NCBI RefSeq assembly: GCF_009829075.1 | Contig: NZ_WUQZ01000007.1 | Coordinates: 1 to 64,000, forward strand | Length of the DNA stretch: 64,000 nt | Direction of reading: 5' to 3' | Source of the DNA: Sphingobacterium composti | Lineage (GTDB): Bacteria; Bacteroidota; Bacteroidia; Sphingobacteriales; Sphingobacteriaceae | Shown here: piece after piece, positions 24,163-33,636 of the stretch | Position numbering within the stretch: position 1 is the stretch's first letter | How the letters are laid out: each line of letters opens with the position of its first letter | Position numbers and translations under genes: made by a program | Notes under the pieces: model-generated | Database searches by the model: none | Told to the model about the DNA's origin: nothing | What the model saw: only the letters and a program-made list of their open reading frames with translations

Positions 24163-26661
24163 TTAATCAACTTGAAATACCGCATTTGCCATCACCAACT
24201 TACCAGCATCCCAAAAATTGCGGAATAACACATTATCAACTAGGTATACAATAGTTCCTGCTCCAACGGATTCTGTTCCAAAGACTAAACCATTCTTGAT
24301 TTGCTTACTTAGATTTTGTCCTACAAAGCCACTTATTAAGGCATTTTCTTTGATATATCCCACATTCCACCCCGTGCCATCTTTGAAATATTGGTAAAGC
24401 GTACCGTTTTGGCGCAGGGTATAATATTCTTTATTGCCGAACATTAACGGATGTGTAGCATCGAAATCCACTTTATAAATCGCACCTGCTGTATATTCTT
24501 TTAAAGATTCGCGTTCACGATCTGCATACACTTTTAATGGATTCTCTTTGACCTTGATTGTTGTATCTTGTTTAATAGGTTTGAGTTTTACCCAAGATTG
24601 GGAAGACAATTGTGATACAGCACTTTCCAATGCTATAACTTTTCCTCCTCCACGCACCCAATTTACAAAATTTTCCGCTTGGGCTTTGTCTTGTAAAAAT
24701 GGATAACTTCCGCCAGGCATAATAAACACGTCGATTTCGGACCATTTAACACGAGACAAATCCTTTGGATTCACTAATACAATTGGATATTTTAACTGTT
24801 GATCGAAATAATGCCATACCTCACCCACATTTAAAGCGCGCATGCCTTCTCCAGCCAACATCAAAACCTTTTGTGCCTTAATAGTTTTCACATCCGAACT
24901 ACCAAAATCTTTAGCGCCTTCAATGATGCCCGAACTGATTGCATGTATTTTCACAGCGTGCTGGTCTCCTACTTCTTTCAAGGTCTGCTTGATATCCACC
25001 GCTTTATTGTTGCTGGACATTACCAACAACGAACCTCTGGGAAAATCTTCACCATTCAATTTAAAAGCATATTCCGAACGTTTAACTGTAATTTTCTTTT
25101 GTAAAAGTTCTGCTAGAACTCGTGCAGACGAAAATCCATTCCACTTAATCGCATAACCAAAGCTTTCCTCCAGACTATTACTTACTTTTTCTAAACTGTA
25201 AGGTTTTGTAGAAGTAATTTTATTTTGACTAGCTACCGCCGAAAGGCCATACACATAAGGCATCGACCAAGCTGTAATATCGTACGTCACGGAGTCCACC
25301 AGTTTAGCCTCCGGCTCAAACAACACACGTACCAAAGCCGCTTTTGGTTGATTACCAGGAATAACTAAATCTTTTTCTTTTGCTGTATAAGTAATATTCT
25401 TCTTTGTCGAGTAGTCAAAGCCTTTGAATGTCCCTTCGGCCGCATAATAGCGGATATTGTTTTTATCTAATAATTCCAGTAAAGAACGAATCGAAGATTC
25501 ACGATTGGCGTCATATTTAAGCACATAACTTTGATAGCTTGCCAAATCCCCATTATTGGCTTGTTTAAAGAATTTTTGAAATTCATCGACCACTTTTTGA
25601 GCATTTTCTGATACAATTTCAACAAGATTCATTCCCGAGGCATGATGCTCAATGACTCTGCCCACCAAAGTCAAGGTATCTCTATTGTCCGTATACACCC
25701 CAATACCAGCAGAACTATTACCAGCCTTTTCATATGTCATCCCTATAGCTCCTGAATACATCGGATAAGTATCTCCATATGACGGATAGAATAAGTCAAA
25801 ACGTTCTTTCGTGAAATACAACCAACCTTGTTTGTCAAAATACTTGGCATTGTGCTTACCAATGGTTGTTTGAAATTCGCGTTGCCAAGGTGTAATGACT
25901 TCGTGCAATGGTTCTGCAGCTGGCGGAAAATAATAAGGCGCATTAATTCCCATTTCATGGAAATCAATGTGAATATGTGGCAACCAAGCATTATAAATTT
26001 TCATACGTTGCTGACTTTCTAATTGTGTCTGCCAAGCCCAATCTCTATTTAAGTCAAAATAATAATGATTCACACGACCTCCTGGCCAAGGTTCATTATG
26101 CTCTCGAGCGTATAAATCAGGGTAATATGACGATCCTAAAATCCCATTTTGCCAATTATTATAGCGCTCAGTTCCATCAGGATTAAGGCAAGGATCAATA
26201 ATCACCAAAGTATTTTCGAGCTGCTTTTTTGTAGCCTCATTCTTTGGATTCACCAGTTGGTAAAGTGTCATCATCGACGACTCCATAGATGAAGTTTCAT
26301 TGCCATGCGCATTATTGCTCATCCAGATAATAGCTGGCATATCCTGCATTACCGTATTACCATATAATTCTCCTGCGATCTCCAGATTTTTCTTTCTGAT
26401 ATCTTCTAGACGTTGTATATTCTTCGGCGAAGAAATGAAAAACACATACATCGGTCTACCTTCAATCGACTCACCGTATTGTTGATATTTAACTTGTGTT
26501 GGCACCTGCTCAGCAATATATTTATAGTATTCTAGCACTTTCCAATGAGGAGTAATCTTTGAACCAATCTTTCTGCCAAAGTACTCTTCTGGAGATTTAA
26601 GTTGAGCTAATGCAATTGTACTTATGCTAAGAAGAAGAAAAAGCGTTAGTAATTTTTTCAT
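24163..26661 (-). CDS. Exported M14-family zinc carboxypeptidase-like protein
   Basis: An 832-residue protein with a signal peptide (MKKLLTLFLLLSISTIALAQ). Residues about 35-340 are an M14 domain: zinc motif HGNE (H119, E122) after SNNA, the substrate Arg/Asn strand NPDGTERY, a later zinc His in IHIDFHEMG near 235, and the catalytic Glu in GMTYEKAG near 308. The second half (about 600-832) resembles a glutamine-amidotransferase-like or ThuA-like Rossmann domain (FIMPGGSYPF). This tandem layout is common in Bacteroidota. It should cleave peptides in the envelope; the role of the second half is not known. Confidence 0.88.
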   Translation of the reverse strand: MKKLLTLFLLLSISTIALAQLKSPEEYFGRKIGSKITPHWKVLEYYKYIAEQVPTQVKYQQYGESIEGRPMYVFFISSPKNIQRLEDIRKKNLEIAGELYGNTVMQDMPAIIWMSNNAHGNETSSMESSMMTLYQLVNPKNEATKKQLENTLVIIDPCLNPDGTERYNNWQNGILGSSYYPDLYAREHNEPWPGGRVNHYYFDLNRDWAWQTQLESQQRMKIYNAWLPHIHIDFHEMGINAPYYFPPAAEPLHEVITPWQREFQTTIGKHNAKYFDKQGWLYFTKERFDLFYPSYGDTYPMYSGAIGMTYEKAGNSSAGIGVYTDNRDTLTLVGRVIEHHASGMNLVEIVSENAQKVVDEFQKFFKQANNGDLASYQSYVLKYDANRESSIRSLLELLDKNNIRYYAAEGTFKGFDYSTKKNITYTAKEKDLVIPGNQPKAALVRVLFEPEAKLVDSVTYDITAWSMPYVYGLSAVASQNKITSTKPYSLEKVSNSLEESFGYAIKWNGFSSARVLAELLQKKITVKRSEYAFKLNGEDFPRGSLLVMSSNNKAVDIKQTLKEVGDQHAVKIHAISSGIIEGAKDFGSSDVKTIKAQKVLMLAGEGMRALNVGEVWHYFDQQLKYPIVLVNPKDLSRVKWSEIDVFIMPGGSYPFLQDKAQAENFVNWVRGGGKVIALESAVSQLSSQSWVKLKPIKQDTTIKVKENPLKVYADRERESLKEYTAGAIYKVDFDATHPLMFGNKEYYTLRQNGTLYQYFKDGTGWNVGYIKENALISGFVGQNLSKQIKNGLVFGTESVGAGTIVYLVDNVLFRNFWDAGKLVMANAVFQVD

Positions 26662-26757
26662 AATGTAGTTTTATGAATGCAATATAAAAATATTTCCAAA
26701 ACAAACGTTTTAATTTATCAATTGAAAAATACTCTATCAAATTTGTAGATATTTAGT

Positions 26758-26765
26758 TAGATTTG
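26758..26765 (+). promoter_or_regulatory. -7 promoter box (TAGATTTG) of the PLP lyase gene
   Basis: Exact TAnnTTTG match, 23 nt before the ATG at 26789. Confidence 0.55.
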
Positions 26766-26788
26766 GATATTAACGAAATTAAAAAATC

Positions 26789-27970
26789 ATGCAAACCGAA
26801 ACTAATCTCATTCATATTGGCACTGAATTTAACAAAACTAAAGCAGTTGTCACACCCATATTTCAGACATCCACATACTTAGCCGACGAAGATCCTCAAG
26901 AATATATCACCGCAGCCACAGAGCCCAAACATCCTGAATTTTACCATAGGCACGGTAATCCAACTAACAGCCAAGTGGCAGCAATTGTGGCCAAACTAGA
27001 GAAAACAGAAGACGCTTTGGTATTAGCAACTGGCATGGCAGCAATTAGCACAGCCGTACTTGCTGTTGTCAATGCAGGTGATCATATTATCGCTCAAAAT
27101 GCACATTACTCTGGTGCTACATTGTTCCTGAAAGAGTTTCTTTCAGACTATGGAGTTGAGGTTACTCATGTAGACCAAACGAATAATCAATCTTTCGTTG
27201 ACGCTATTCAACCTAACACCAAATTAATTTATATAGAGACTCCATCTAACCCAAATCTAGATATAACCGATTTAGAATTTGTTGGTCAATTGGGTAAAGA
27301 AAGAGGAATATTGACCATAGTGGACAACACTTTTGCTTCACCAATCAATCAAGTTCCAGCGGATTTTGGTATAGATGTTATCTTACATAGTGCTACAAAG
27401 TATCTAGGTGGACATTCAGACCTCACGGCAGGAATCGTTTGTGGTAGTAAAGATTTTATTCAAAAAGTTTGGCGAAGAAGCATCATATTAGGCGCAAGTT
27501 TAAGCCCCTTCGACTCTTGGCTATTACTTCGAGGATTGAAAACCCTGTCATTAAGAGTTAATCAAATAAATTCCAATGCTTTGGCATTATCCGAATGGCT
27601 AGAAAAAAATCCAGCTATCAAGAAAGTGTCGTATACAGGTTTGAAATCACATCCTCAACATGGGTTAGCAAAAAAACAGCTAAAAGGTCATACAGGTATG
27701 TTGTGCATTGAAGTCGCTGGAAAAGACGAAACAGATGAATTTAAAAATGCGCAGACTATATTGAATAATCTTAAATTATTTGCGAATGCTGCAAGTTTGG
27801 GCGGTGTAGAATCATTAGTTGTTCATCCTGCGAGCATGTGGGGATCGCATCACTCCTCCTCTCAGAAGAAAGTATCAGGAATCACATTAGGAATGCTACG
27901 TATTTCGGTTGGCATTGAGCATATTGACGATATCATTGCAGATTGGGAGCAAGCTATCGAAAAGATATAA
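26789..27970 (+). CDS. Cys/Met metabolism PLP-dependent lyase or synthase
   Basis: A 393-residue trans-sulfuration enzyme of the cystathionine gamma-synthase / gamma-lyase / methionine gamma-lyase superfamily. The PLP-binding Lys is K204 in SATKYLGGHSD; YHRHGNPTN near 53 holds the phosphate-binding Tyr/Arg region and ETPSNPNLD near 150 the substrate loop. Family members cannot be told apart reliably from sequence by eye. The lack of homoserine-acyl-specific motifs leaves cystathionine gamma-lyase, cystathionine beta-lyase or methionine gamma-lyase all open. Monocistronic, with -7 box and terminator. Confidence 0.9.
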   Translation: MQTETNLIHIGTEFNKTKAVVTPIFQTSTYLADEDPQEYITAATEPKHPEFYHRHGNPTNSQVAAIVAKLEKTEDALVLATGMAAISTAVLAVVNAGDHIIAQNAHYSGATLFLKEFLSDYGVEVTHVDQTNNQSFVDAIQPNTKLIYIETPSNPNLDITDLEFVGQLGKERGILTIVDNTFASPINQVPADFGIDVILHSATKYLGGHSDLTAGIVCGSKDFIQKVWRRSIILGASLSPFDSWLLLRGLKTLSLRVNQINSNALALSEWLEKNPAIKKVSYTGLKSHPQHGLAKKQLKGHTGMLCIEVAGKDETDEFKNAQTILNNLKLFANAASLGGVESLVVHPASMWGSHHSSSQKKVSGITLGMLRISVGIEHIDDIIADWEQAIEKI

Positions 27971-27976
27971 AACAGA

Positions 27977-28011
27977 AAGGTCTTGATTCGTGGATTCAAG
28001 ACCTTCTTTTA
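27977..28011. terminator. Bidirectional terminator after the PLP lyase gene
   Basis: 10-bp stem (27977-27986 with 27996-28005), 9-nt loop, T-rich on the plus side, between two convergent genes. Confidence 0.82.
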
Positions 28012-28027
28012 TTATTATGTGTAAAAA

Positions 28028-29149
28028 TTAATTCAACACCTCAGCCAATTTAGCCTCAAGCGCCTCGCCTCTTAAATTCGATGCTACTATTTTACCATCT
28101 TTGTCTAATAAAAAGTTTTGAGGAATTCCTCTTACAGAATACAATTTAACAACATCAGATTTCCAACCTTTCAAGTCAGAAACATTTGTCCATTGACCCA
28201 ATTGATCTTTTTCAATAGCCTCAACCCACGCATCCTTTTTACCAGGATTATCTAAAGAAACACCTAAGATTGTAAAACCTTTGTCTTTAAACTTATTATA
28301 TGCCGCTACTACATGTGGATTCTCTTGACGGCAAGGACCACACCATGATGCCCAAAAATCAATTAATACATATTTACCTCTCAATGATGATAAAGCTACT
28401 TCTTGACCTTCAGGAGTTGGTAAAGTAAAGTCAGGAGCAACCGCACCGATAGCAACACTTCTTAGACTATTGATTTTCTCTGCTATAGCCTTTCCTTTAG
28501 CACTGTTTTGCAAGTCTAACGAGAAACCTTTAAGGTATCCCTCATACTCAACAACATTCGTTGCACTAAGATTCTGATCGAGGATATTTAACGCAATGAT
28601 GCTTTTAGAAGTTGATAGATATTCTTGTTGTGACGATTCAAGCTTTTCATACAATGGCTCAATTTTTTCACGTAATCCATTCACAAAGTTTTCATCGTTT
28701 TTTTGATCCTCAGTCGAATTATAATATTCTTGATTTACAGTCTCAATCGCTTGTTCAGTCTCCTTAGTTAAATCTTTAAATTTCACATACTCCTCATTCA
28801 CAGAATTTCCTGATAATTTAGCTGTTTTTAAGTTAGTGCCTTCGACATTAATTACACCTTTTGACAAATAAACTGTTCCAAAATCTGGATTATTTAATTC
28901 ACGAATAGTTTTACCCTCAGCAGAAAGAATTAAATATGCTTCTACTGGAAAACCGACCGAGCCATGTAATGTAAATTGTCCATTTTTTACTTCTGCAGAA
29001 TCTAATTTACGTGCTTCACCATCTACATATTGAAGATAAACTTTAGCGGGAGCATTGTGATTTCCTATTTTACCTTTTATCGTATAATCTTCTTGTGCAA
29101 TAGAAAGTGCTGGAATGGCTACTAACATTGCAAATAGTCCTTTTTTCAT
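28028..29149 (-). CDS. Exported TlpA-like thioredoxin with DUF4369
   Basis: A 373-residue protein with a signal peptide. Residues about 20-115 form a DUF4369-like beta domain (YTIKGKIGNHNAPAKVYLQY), a helical spacer runs to about 230, and residues 235-373 are a thioredoxin fold: GAVAPDFTLP, FWASWCGPC with redox Cys 270 and 273, and the cis-Pro loop VRGIPQNFLLDKDG. Such proteins reduce disulfides in the periplasm, often in cytochrome c maturation. It is monocistronic, converging on the PLP lyase gene. Its own -7 box is at 29172-29179. Confidence 0.92.
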   Translation of the reverse strand: MKKGLFAMLVAIPALSIAQEDYTIKGKIGNHNAPAKVYLQYVDGEARKLDSAEVKNGQFTLHGSVGFPVEAYLILSAEGKTIRELNNPDFGTVYLSKGVINVEGTNLKTAKLSGNSVNEEYVKFKDLTKETEQAIETVNQEYYNSTEDQKNDENFVNGLREKIEPLYEKLESSQQEYLSTSKSIIALNILDQNLSATNVVEYEGYLKGFSLDLQNSAKGKAIAEKINSLRSVAIGAVAPDFTLPTPEGQEVALSSLRGKYVLIDFWASWCGPCRQENPHVVAAYNKFKDKGFTILGVSLDNPGKKDAWVEAIEKDQLGQWTNVSDLKGWKSDVVKLYSVRGIPQNFLLDKDGKIVASNLRGEALEAKLAEVLN

Positions 29150-29171
29150 TTCGTTTATATAAGTAATTGAG

Positions 29172-29179
29172 CAAATATA
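29172..29179 (-). promoter_or_regulatory. -7 promoter box (TATATTTG) of the TlpA-like gene
   Basis: Exact TAnnTTTG match on the minus strand, 22 nt before the ATG. Confidence 0.6.
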
Positions 29180-29235
29180 TCTCTTCTAATCCAACAATAT
29201 GGTTTGAAGTGTCAAGATTTAACACGTCTTAACAA

Positions 29236-30042
29236 CTACCATCGGCCACTAGCGCCACCACCGCCGAAGCCGCCGCCGCCGAAGCCGCCGAAACCACCAC
29301 CAGAGTCTCCGCCTCCAAATCCACCGCCACCACGAGAATTTCCTCCACCCATTCCATTCAAAAGCATCCACCAGAAAAGGTCATTTGAACCTTTTCCGTT
29401 TATCATTCTTCCACCTTTATTATTACCGCCGCCTTTTGATATCAACGCAAATATGATGACGATTACTATAATGACAAAGATACCACTAATGCCCCCCCCA
29501 CCTTCTCCAGAACTTGAATTTCTGGCAGATGAATCCTTGTATTCACCTTTAGTGTAGGAGATTATAGAGTTTGTTGCATCATCTAATCCTCTATAGTAAG
29601 CTTGAGCACGAAAAGCGGGTTTAATATCATTCTCAATAATTCTATACGCTATGGCATCGGGCAATGCTCCTTCTACACCATATCCTGTCTGAATGGTAAC
29701 TGCGCGGTCGCCTATAGCAGCTAGTAGCATAACTCCATTATTGTATTTAGCCTGCCCAACACCCCACTTTTGTGCTAAACGAACAGCATAATCCGCAACA
29801 TCATAGCCATCAGTGGAATTGACCAATACAACAGCAATTTGCGTCGAAGTACTATCATTGAATGCTACAAGCTTACGTTCCAAAGCATCCTTTTCAGCAG
29901 GAGACAATGTATTCGTAAAATCCGTAACAATAGTACGAGAGACATCGGGCAAATTTTGTGCATTCGTATTCCCAATAAAGACACTAAACAAAAGTGTCAG
30001 TAAAAAGATTATTGAAAATTTATATTTAGAAATTGATAGCAT
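29236..30042 (-). CDS. TPM-domain exported protein with Gly-rich tail (YgcG-like)
   Basis: A 268-residue protein (start ATG 30042, MLSISKYKFSIIFLLTLLF; longer starts would overlap the upstream gene). It has a signal peptide, then a TPM (DUF477) domain at about 30-175 (STQIAVVLVNSTDGYDVADY near 65; GDRAVTIQTGYGVEGALPD near 110). A transmembrane segment follows at about 183-200, and an extreme Gly/Phe-rich tail ends the protein. TPM proteins occur beside LemA in many Bacteroidota; they may bind Ca2+ and act in photosystem repair in plants, but the bacterial role is not settled. Third gene of lemA-TPM-TPM. Confidence 0.88.
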   Translation of the reverse strand: MLSISKYKFSIIFLLTLLFSVFIGNTNAQNLPDVSRTIVTDFTNTLSPAEKDALERKLVAFNDSTSTQIAVVLVNSTDGYDVADYAVRLAQKWGVGQAKYNNGVMLLAAIGDRAVTIQTGYGVEGALPDAIAYRIIENDIKPAFRAQAYYRGLDDATNSIISYTKGEYKDSSARNSSSGEGGGGISGIFVIIVIVIIFALISKGGGNNKGGRMINGKGSNDLFWWMLLNGMGGGNSRGGGGFGGGDSGGGFGGFGGGGFGGGGASGRW

Positions 30043-30052
30043 ATAGATGTAA

Positions 30053-30487
30053 TTAATTACCAAAGTGAATCTCGTTTGGTAGTTCATTGATATCATCCTC
30101 TTTACGAGGAAAATAATGATGCAACTCTTCCCCAGCATCGTGGATTCCTGTCACCAAACCTGACACGAAATCTCCATTTCTGAAATGAGCAAGCATCTTT
30201 TCTTTTGTATTCTCCCAAAAATCATCTGGTACTTTGGCATTTATTCCTGCGTCTCCGATAATAGCAAACTGATGGTCTGCTACAGCCAAATACAATAAGA
30301 CACCATTACGTAGTTGGGTTTTGTGCATATTTAATTGCTCAAAATATTTTCTTGCTTTATCAAAAGCAGTTAAGTTATCTCCCACCACATTTTCAACTAC
30401 CACGCGGATTTCGCCAGAAGTCATATTTTCAGCCACACTCACTGCATGCACGACGCGCTCTTGTTCTTCTTCGTTTAAAATAGCCAT
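30053..30487 (-). CDS. TPM-domain protein (cytoplasmic form)
   Basis: A 144-residue TPM-domain protein without a signal peptide or membrane segment. The domain is recognisable by SGEIRVVVE near 24 and RNGVLLYLAVADHQFAIIGD near 60-79, ending in a His-rich helix (EELHHYFPRKEDD). It is placed between lemA and the Gly-rich TPM gene, 10 nt upstream of the latter. The triple lemA-TPM-TPM arrangement is common in Bacteroidota; the function is unknown. The shared operon suggests the three act together at the membrane. Confidence 0.85.
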   Translation of the reverse strand: MAILNEEEQERVVHAVSVAENMTSGEIRVVVENVVGDNLTAFDKARKYFEQLNMHKTQLRNGVLLYLAVADHQFAIIGDAGINAKVPDDFWENTKEKMLAHFRNGDFVSGLVTGIHDAGEELHHYFPRKEDDINELPNEIHFGN

Positions 30488-30571
30488 CAGCTTACTTTAA
30501 AATTAAAAAAAGATGAACATAGTGACTTAATAGTTCCTATATCCATCTTTTTGCACTTAATTATCAAATTC

Positions 30572-31150
30572 TTAAAACGACACTTCTGGAGCTTTGTCCG
30601 AACCTGCCGCAGCTTGGAAAGTACCTTTAGCTTTGAATCCAAAAATACCAGCCATAATGTTGTTCGGGAAGCTACGAACTGTTGTATTGTAATCTTGTAC
30701 AGCTTCATTATAAGCTCTACGCTCTACAGAAATACGATTTTCTGTTCCTTCTAACTGCGCTTGTAACTCTTGGAAATTAGAATTAGCTTTCAAATCTGGA
30801 TAAGCTTCTACACTAACCAAAAGACGACCGATAGATTGCGATAAGGCATCCTGAGTTTGTTGGTACTGAGCAATAGCCTCTTCAGACAAATCATCAACAT
30901 TAACATTTACTGATGTTGCTTTAGCACGCGCTTCTACTACCGCAGTCAATGTACCTTCTTCGTGTTGAGCAGCACCTTTGACAGTAGATACCAAATTAGG
31001 GATTAAGTCTGCACGTCTTTGGTATGCATTCTCTACTTGAGCCCATTTTCCTTTCACATTCTCATCTTTAGAAACCATGGTGTTATAACCACAAGAACTA
31101 AATGAAAGTGCTGTAAATAAACCTACTAAGGCAAACAATAATCTTTTCAT
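30572..31150 (-). CDS. lemA: LemA family lipoprotein-like protein
   Basis: A 192-residue protein (start ATG 31150; an in-frame TTG 15 nt upstream is unlikely). It begins with a hydrophobic signal followed by FSSC, which may be a lipobox. The LemA signature is clear: KGKWAQVENAYQRRADLIPNLV near 35-56, VEAYPDLKANSNFQELQ near 115-132 and NRISVERRAYNEAVQDYN near 140-157. The fold is an antiparallel helical bundle. LemA proteins occur at membranes with unclear function. First of the lemA-TPM-TPM group; an 84-nt gap follows. Confidence 0.92.
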   Translation of the reverse strand: MKRLLFALVGLFTALSFSSCGYNTMVSKDENVKGKWAQVENAYQRRADLIPNLVSTVKGAAQHEEGTLTAVVEARAKATSVNVNVDDLSEEAIAQYQQTQDALSQSIGRLLVSVEAYPDLKANSNFQELQAQLEGTENRISVERRAYNEAVQDYNTTVRSFPNNIMAGIFGFKAKGTFQAAAGSDKAPEVSF

Positions 31151-31267
31151 GTGTAATAAATTCAAATCTGTTTTTTAAAAATACAAATAACTTTTTAAAA
31201 GTTAGCAAATCCTAGTCAAAGCAAGTGCCAATTTACAGTAAAAATAAAGTACAAATTTTAAATTTTG

Positions 31268-31275
31268 TAGCTTTG
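31268..31275 (+). promoter_or_regulatory. -7 promoter box (TAGCTTTG) of the COG2509 gene
   Basis: Exact TAnnTTTG match, 36 nt before the ATG at 31312. The leader contains a short hairpin, TTGGG/CCCAA (31285-31289 with 31297-31301). Confidence 0.6.
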
Positions 31276-31311
31276 CATCTGATTTTGGGATAAATACCCA
31301 ATAGAAATATT

Positions 31312-32853
31312 ATGCAACAAGAGATTGAATTATCCATAAGTCCAGATTACATCTACAATGAGGACTATATTATCCAACAAGGGGTCAAAAAATTAAAAGT
31401 TTCTAGAGAAAAAATCAAAGGCATATATGTCCGCAAACGATCTATTGACGCGAGAAGCAGACAAGTTGTATATCGGATTCGTGTAGTTTTCTATATAAAC
31501 GAAGAACCTATCATTGACTCCTTTACAAGTGAATTAAAATCAGTTCATGATGGTAAACCTGTTATCATAATAGGCGCAGGTCCTGCAGGTTTGTTTGCAG
31601 CTTACCGTTGTCTTGAAAGAGGATTAAAACCTATTGTTATTGAACGAGGCAAAGCTGTTCGAGATCGTCGTCGTGATTTGGCTAAAATTAATCGTGAAGG
31701 AATCGTCAATCCTGACTCAAACTATTGCCATGGTGAAGGGGGCGCAGGCACGTATTCGGACGGTAAATTATATACACGTTCGAACAAACGTGGTGATGTA
31801 CACAAAGTGCTTTCCATATTTGTCGAACATGGTGCAGACCAAGATATTTTAATAGATGCTCGACCACATATTGGGACGAATAAATTGCCGCACATCATCG
31901 AAGATATGCGTAATCGCATTTTAGAAATGGGTGGTGAAGTTCATTTTGACACAAAAGTCATCGATATTCTCGAAAAATTTGGTCAAGTTACTGGCATAAA
32001 AACCGCAGATGGCAAATCATTTGACGCGGAACACATCATTGTGGCAACAGGTCACTCGGCACGCGATATTTACGAGTTATTCAGAGCAAAAAACTGGTTA
32101 CTTGAGGCTAAGCCTTTTGCTTTGGGTGTTCGCATCGAACATCCGCAATCCATCATTGATCAAGCGCAATATCATTGCAGTACACGTCATGAAAACCTAC
32201 CTCCTGCTTACTATAGTTTGGTCGAACAAGTAAATGACCGTGGCGTTTTTTCATTTTGTATGTGTCCTGGTGGAATTATAGCACCATGTGCAACAGAGCA
32301 CAATGAAATAGTAGTAAATGGTTGGTCTCCATCTAAACGTAATAACCCACATGCAAACTCTGGAACAGTTATTCAAATCAATTTGGAGGACGTACCTGAT
32401 GCGGCAACAAATTCTTTTGCCTTATTGGATTTTCAACGTCAGATTGAGCAACAAGCTTTTCAATTAGGCGGAGGCAATTTAGTTGCTCCTGCACAACGCA
32501 TGGTAGACTTTGTGGAGAACAGAGTTTCACGTGACCTTCCTATTAATTCATACAAACCAGGCACGCGTTCTGTTGACTTGAATGAAGTTTTGCCAAATTT
32601 TGTAAATCAGGCATTGCGTGGAGCTTTACCAATTTTTGGAAAGAAAATGAAAGGCTATTATACCAATGAGGCTATTTTGGTGGGAGTTGAATCGCGCACC
32701 TCATCACCAATTCGTATTCCTCGCGACAAAGAAACCTTGCAACACCCTCAAGTCAAAGGCTTATATCCATGTGCTGAGGGCGCGGGATATGCAGGGGGGA
32801 TTGTTTCTGCGGCTATTGACGGGATTAATTGTGTAGACGCTATAAAAATTTAA
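31312..32853 (+). CDS. FAD-dependent oxidoreductase (COG2509)
   Basis: A 513-residue flavoprotein. After a 75-residue N-terminal domain, the dinucleotide-binding motif VIIIGAGPAGLFAA (near 84-97) begins a Rossmann fold. Further motifs are YCHGEGGAGTYSDGKL near 139-154, IIVATGHSARD near 242 and a C-terminal AEGAGYAGGIVSAAIDG, which closes the FAD site. It belongs to a conserved uncharacterised family of NAD(P)/FAD-dependent dehydrogenases (COG2509). The electron acceptor and substrate are unknown. Monocistronic, followed by a tRNA gene. Confidence 0.9.
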   Translation: MQQEIELSISPDYIYNEDYIIQQGVKKLKVSREKIKGIYVRKRSIDARSRQVVYRIRVVFYINEEPIIDSFTSELKSVHDGKPVIIIGAGPAGLFAAYRCLERGLKPIVIERGKAVRDRRRDLAKINREGIVNPDSNYCHGEGGAGTYSDGKLYTRSNKRGDVHKVLSIFVEHGADQDILIDARPHIGTNKLPHIIEDMRNRILEMGGEVHFDTKVIDILEKFGQVTGIKTADGKSFDAEHIIVATGHSARDIYELFRAKNWLLEAKPFALGVRIEHPQSIIDQAQYHCSTRHENLPPAYYSLVEQVNDRGVFSFCMCPGGIIAPCATEHNEIVVNGWSPSKRNNPHANSGTVIQINLEDVPDAATNSFALLDFQRQIEQQAFQLGGGNLVAPAQRMVDFVENRVSRDLPINSYKPGTRSVDLNEVLPNFVNQALRGALPIFGKKMKGYYTNEAILVGVESRTSSPIRIPRDKETLQHPQVKGLYPCAEGAGYAGGIVSAAIDGINCVDAIKI

Positions 32854-32907
32854 GTCATTAAAAATTAAGCTTCTTTATTGAAGAACTATATATTTTTCAA
32901 AATGGTC

Positions 32908-32938
32908 TTGACAGATGCTAAAAAAAGCTTTATTTTTG
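32908..32938 (+). promoter_or_regulatory. Promoter of tRNA-Gly
   Basis: TTG at 32908-32910 (-33 element) and TATTTTTG at 32931-32938 (-7 box), with a 20-nt spacer. This is the best-formed two-part promoter in the window. Confidence 0.75.
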
Positions 32939-32952
32939 TATCACAAAACCAA

Positions 32953-33025
32953 GCGAAAGTAGCTCAGTTGGTAGAGCACAACCTTGCCAAGGTTGGGGTC
33001 GCGAGTTCGAATCTCGTCTTTCGCT
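32953..33025 (+). tRNA. tRNA-Gly, anticodon GCC
   Basis: A 73-nt cloverleaf: 7-bp acceptor stem (GCGAAAG with CTTTCGC), D arm with AGCTCAGTTGGTAGAGC, anticodon stem CAACC/GGTTG with loop TTGCCAA (anticodon GCC at 32986-32988), and the T loop GTTCGAATC. The 3' CCA is not encoded. It has its own promoter and a following terminator. Confidence 0.97.
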
Positions 33026-33028
33026 CAT

Positions 33029-33067
33029 AAGAAAAGCTTCTCAAATTGAGAAGCTTTTCTTATTTTT
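33029..33067 (+). terminator. Terminator of tRNA-Gly
   Basis: 16-bp stem (33029-33044 with 33046-33061) and a following T-rich run. Confidence 0.9.
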
Positions 33068-33071
33068 AAAT

Positions 33072-33541
33072 ATGCAAGTATTTCACCCTCAAAGAGATCT
33101 AAAACCAATTATATCTGCGTATAAGCTTGTATCACTATTACTAATCCCAATTTTTATCATCTTTTTTATTACCTACACAACATTATTGGAATGGAGTACA
33201 TTCTTATTATTCACTTATTCGATAGTTGCGTTACTTTATTGGCTTGCGCAAAAACTTTATTTTCTTGCGCAAAAAACGACCAAATATTGGATTATGGAGG
33301 ATGCACAATTTTATAAGGCTTTGTTTTTAAAAGGTAAAAATAAAATTAACTCTATTAGAAAGATAAGAAGTAAATGCTTCATATTGGCTTAATGGACAGC
33401 CCGCATCCAGTAATACTGGAGGAATTATAATTTATTCTGAAAAGTTTAATGAAACATTTGTAACTTCTGAAAAACAATGATGTATTAGTCAATGAATTAT
33501 TAAATATAAACCCCTCCATTGAGGTTGTATACATTAAATAA
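33072..33541 (+). pseudogene. Frameshifted PH-domain membrane protein
   Basis: The intact part (33072 to about 33375) encodes MQVFHPQRDLKPIISAYKLV, two transmembrane segments, and the start of a bacterial PH-like domain (FYKALFLKGKNKINSIRKIR). The frame then stops. In the +1 frame from 33376 the homologous continuation follows (SYWLNGQPASSNTGGIIIYS, then EKFNETFVTSEKQ). After another +1 shift at 33479 comes DVLVNELLNINPSIEVVYIK, ending at a TAA at 33539. The joined protein would be a normal two-TM plus PH-domain protein of about 155 residues. It is a broken gene, or two assembly errors close together. Confidence 0.8.
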
Positions 33542-33636
33542 GAAAATACACAATTTTCTGCGCTTCAAACACCCAAACTAATTGTTGAAATAAATTTATT
33601 TTAAAAGATAATTGCTATCTTGTGCAAAAATTTGTT

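Noticed and set aside
26662..26788. SAM- or cobalamin-type riboswitch upstream of the PLP lyase
   Set aside because: The leader is only about 20 nt and shows no such structure.
29204..29557. Pro-rich plus-strand frame opposite the TPM/YgcG gene
   Set aside because: It is the complement of the Gly-rich tail of the minus-strand gene; no start signal or function.
33072..33392. Intact 106-residue membrane protein
   Set aside because: The frame ends inside a PH-like domain whose remainder is readable in the other frames, so it is annotated as a pseudogene.
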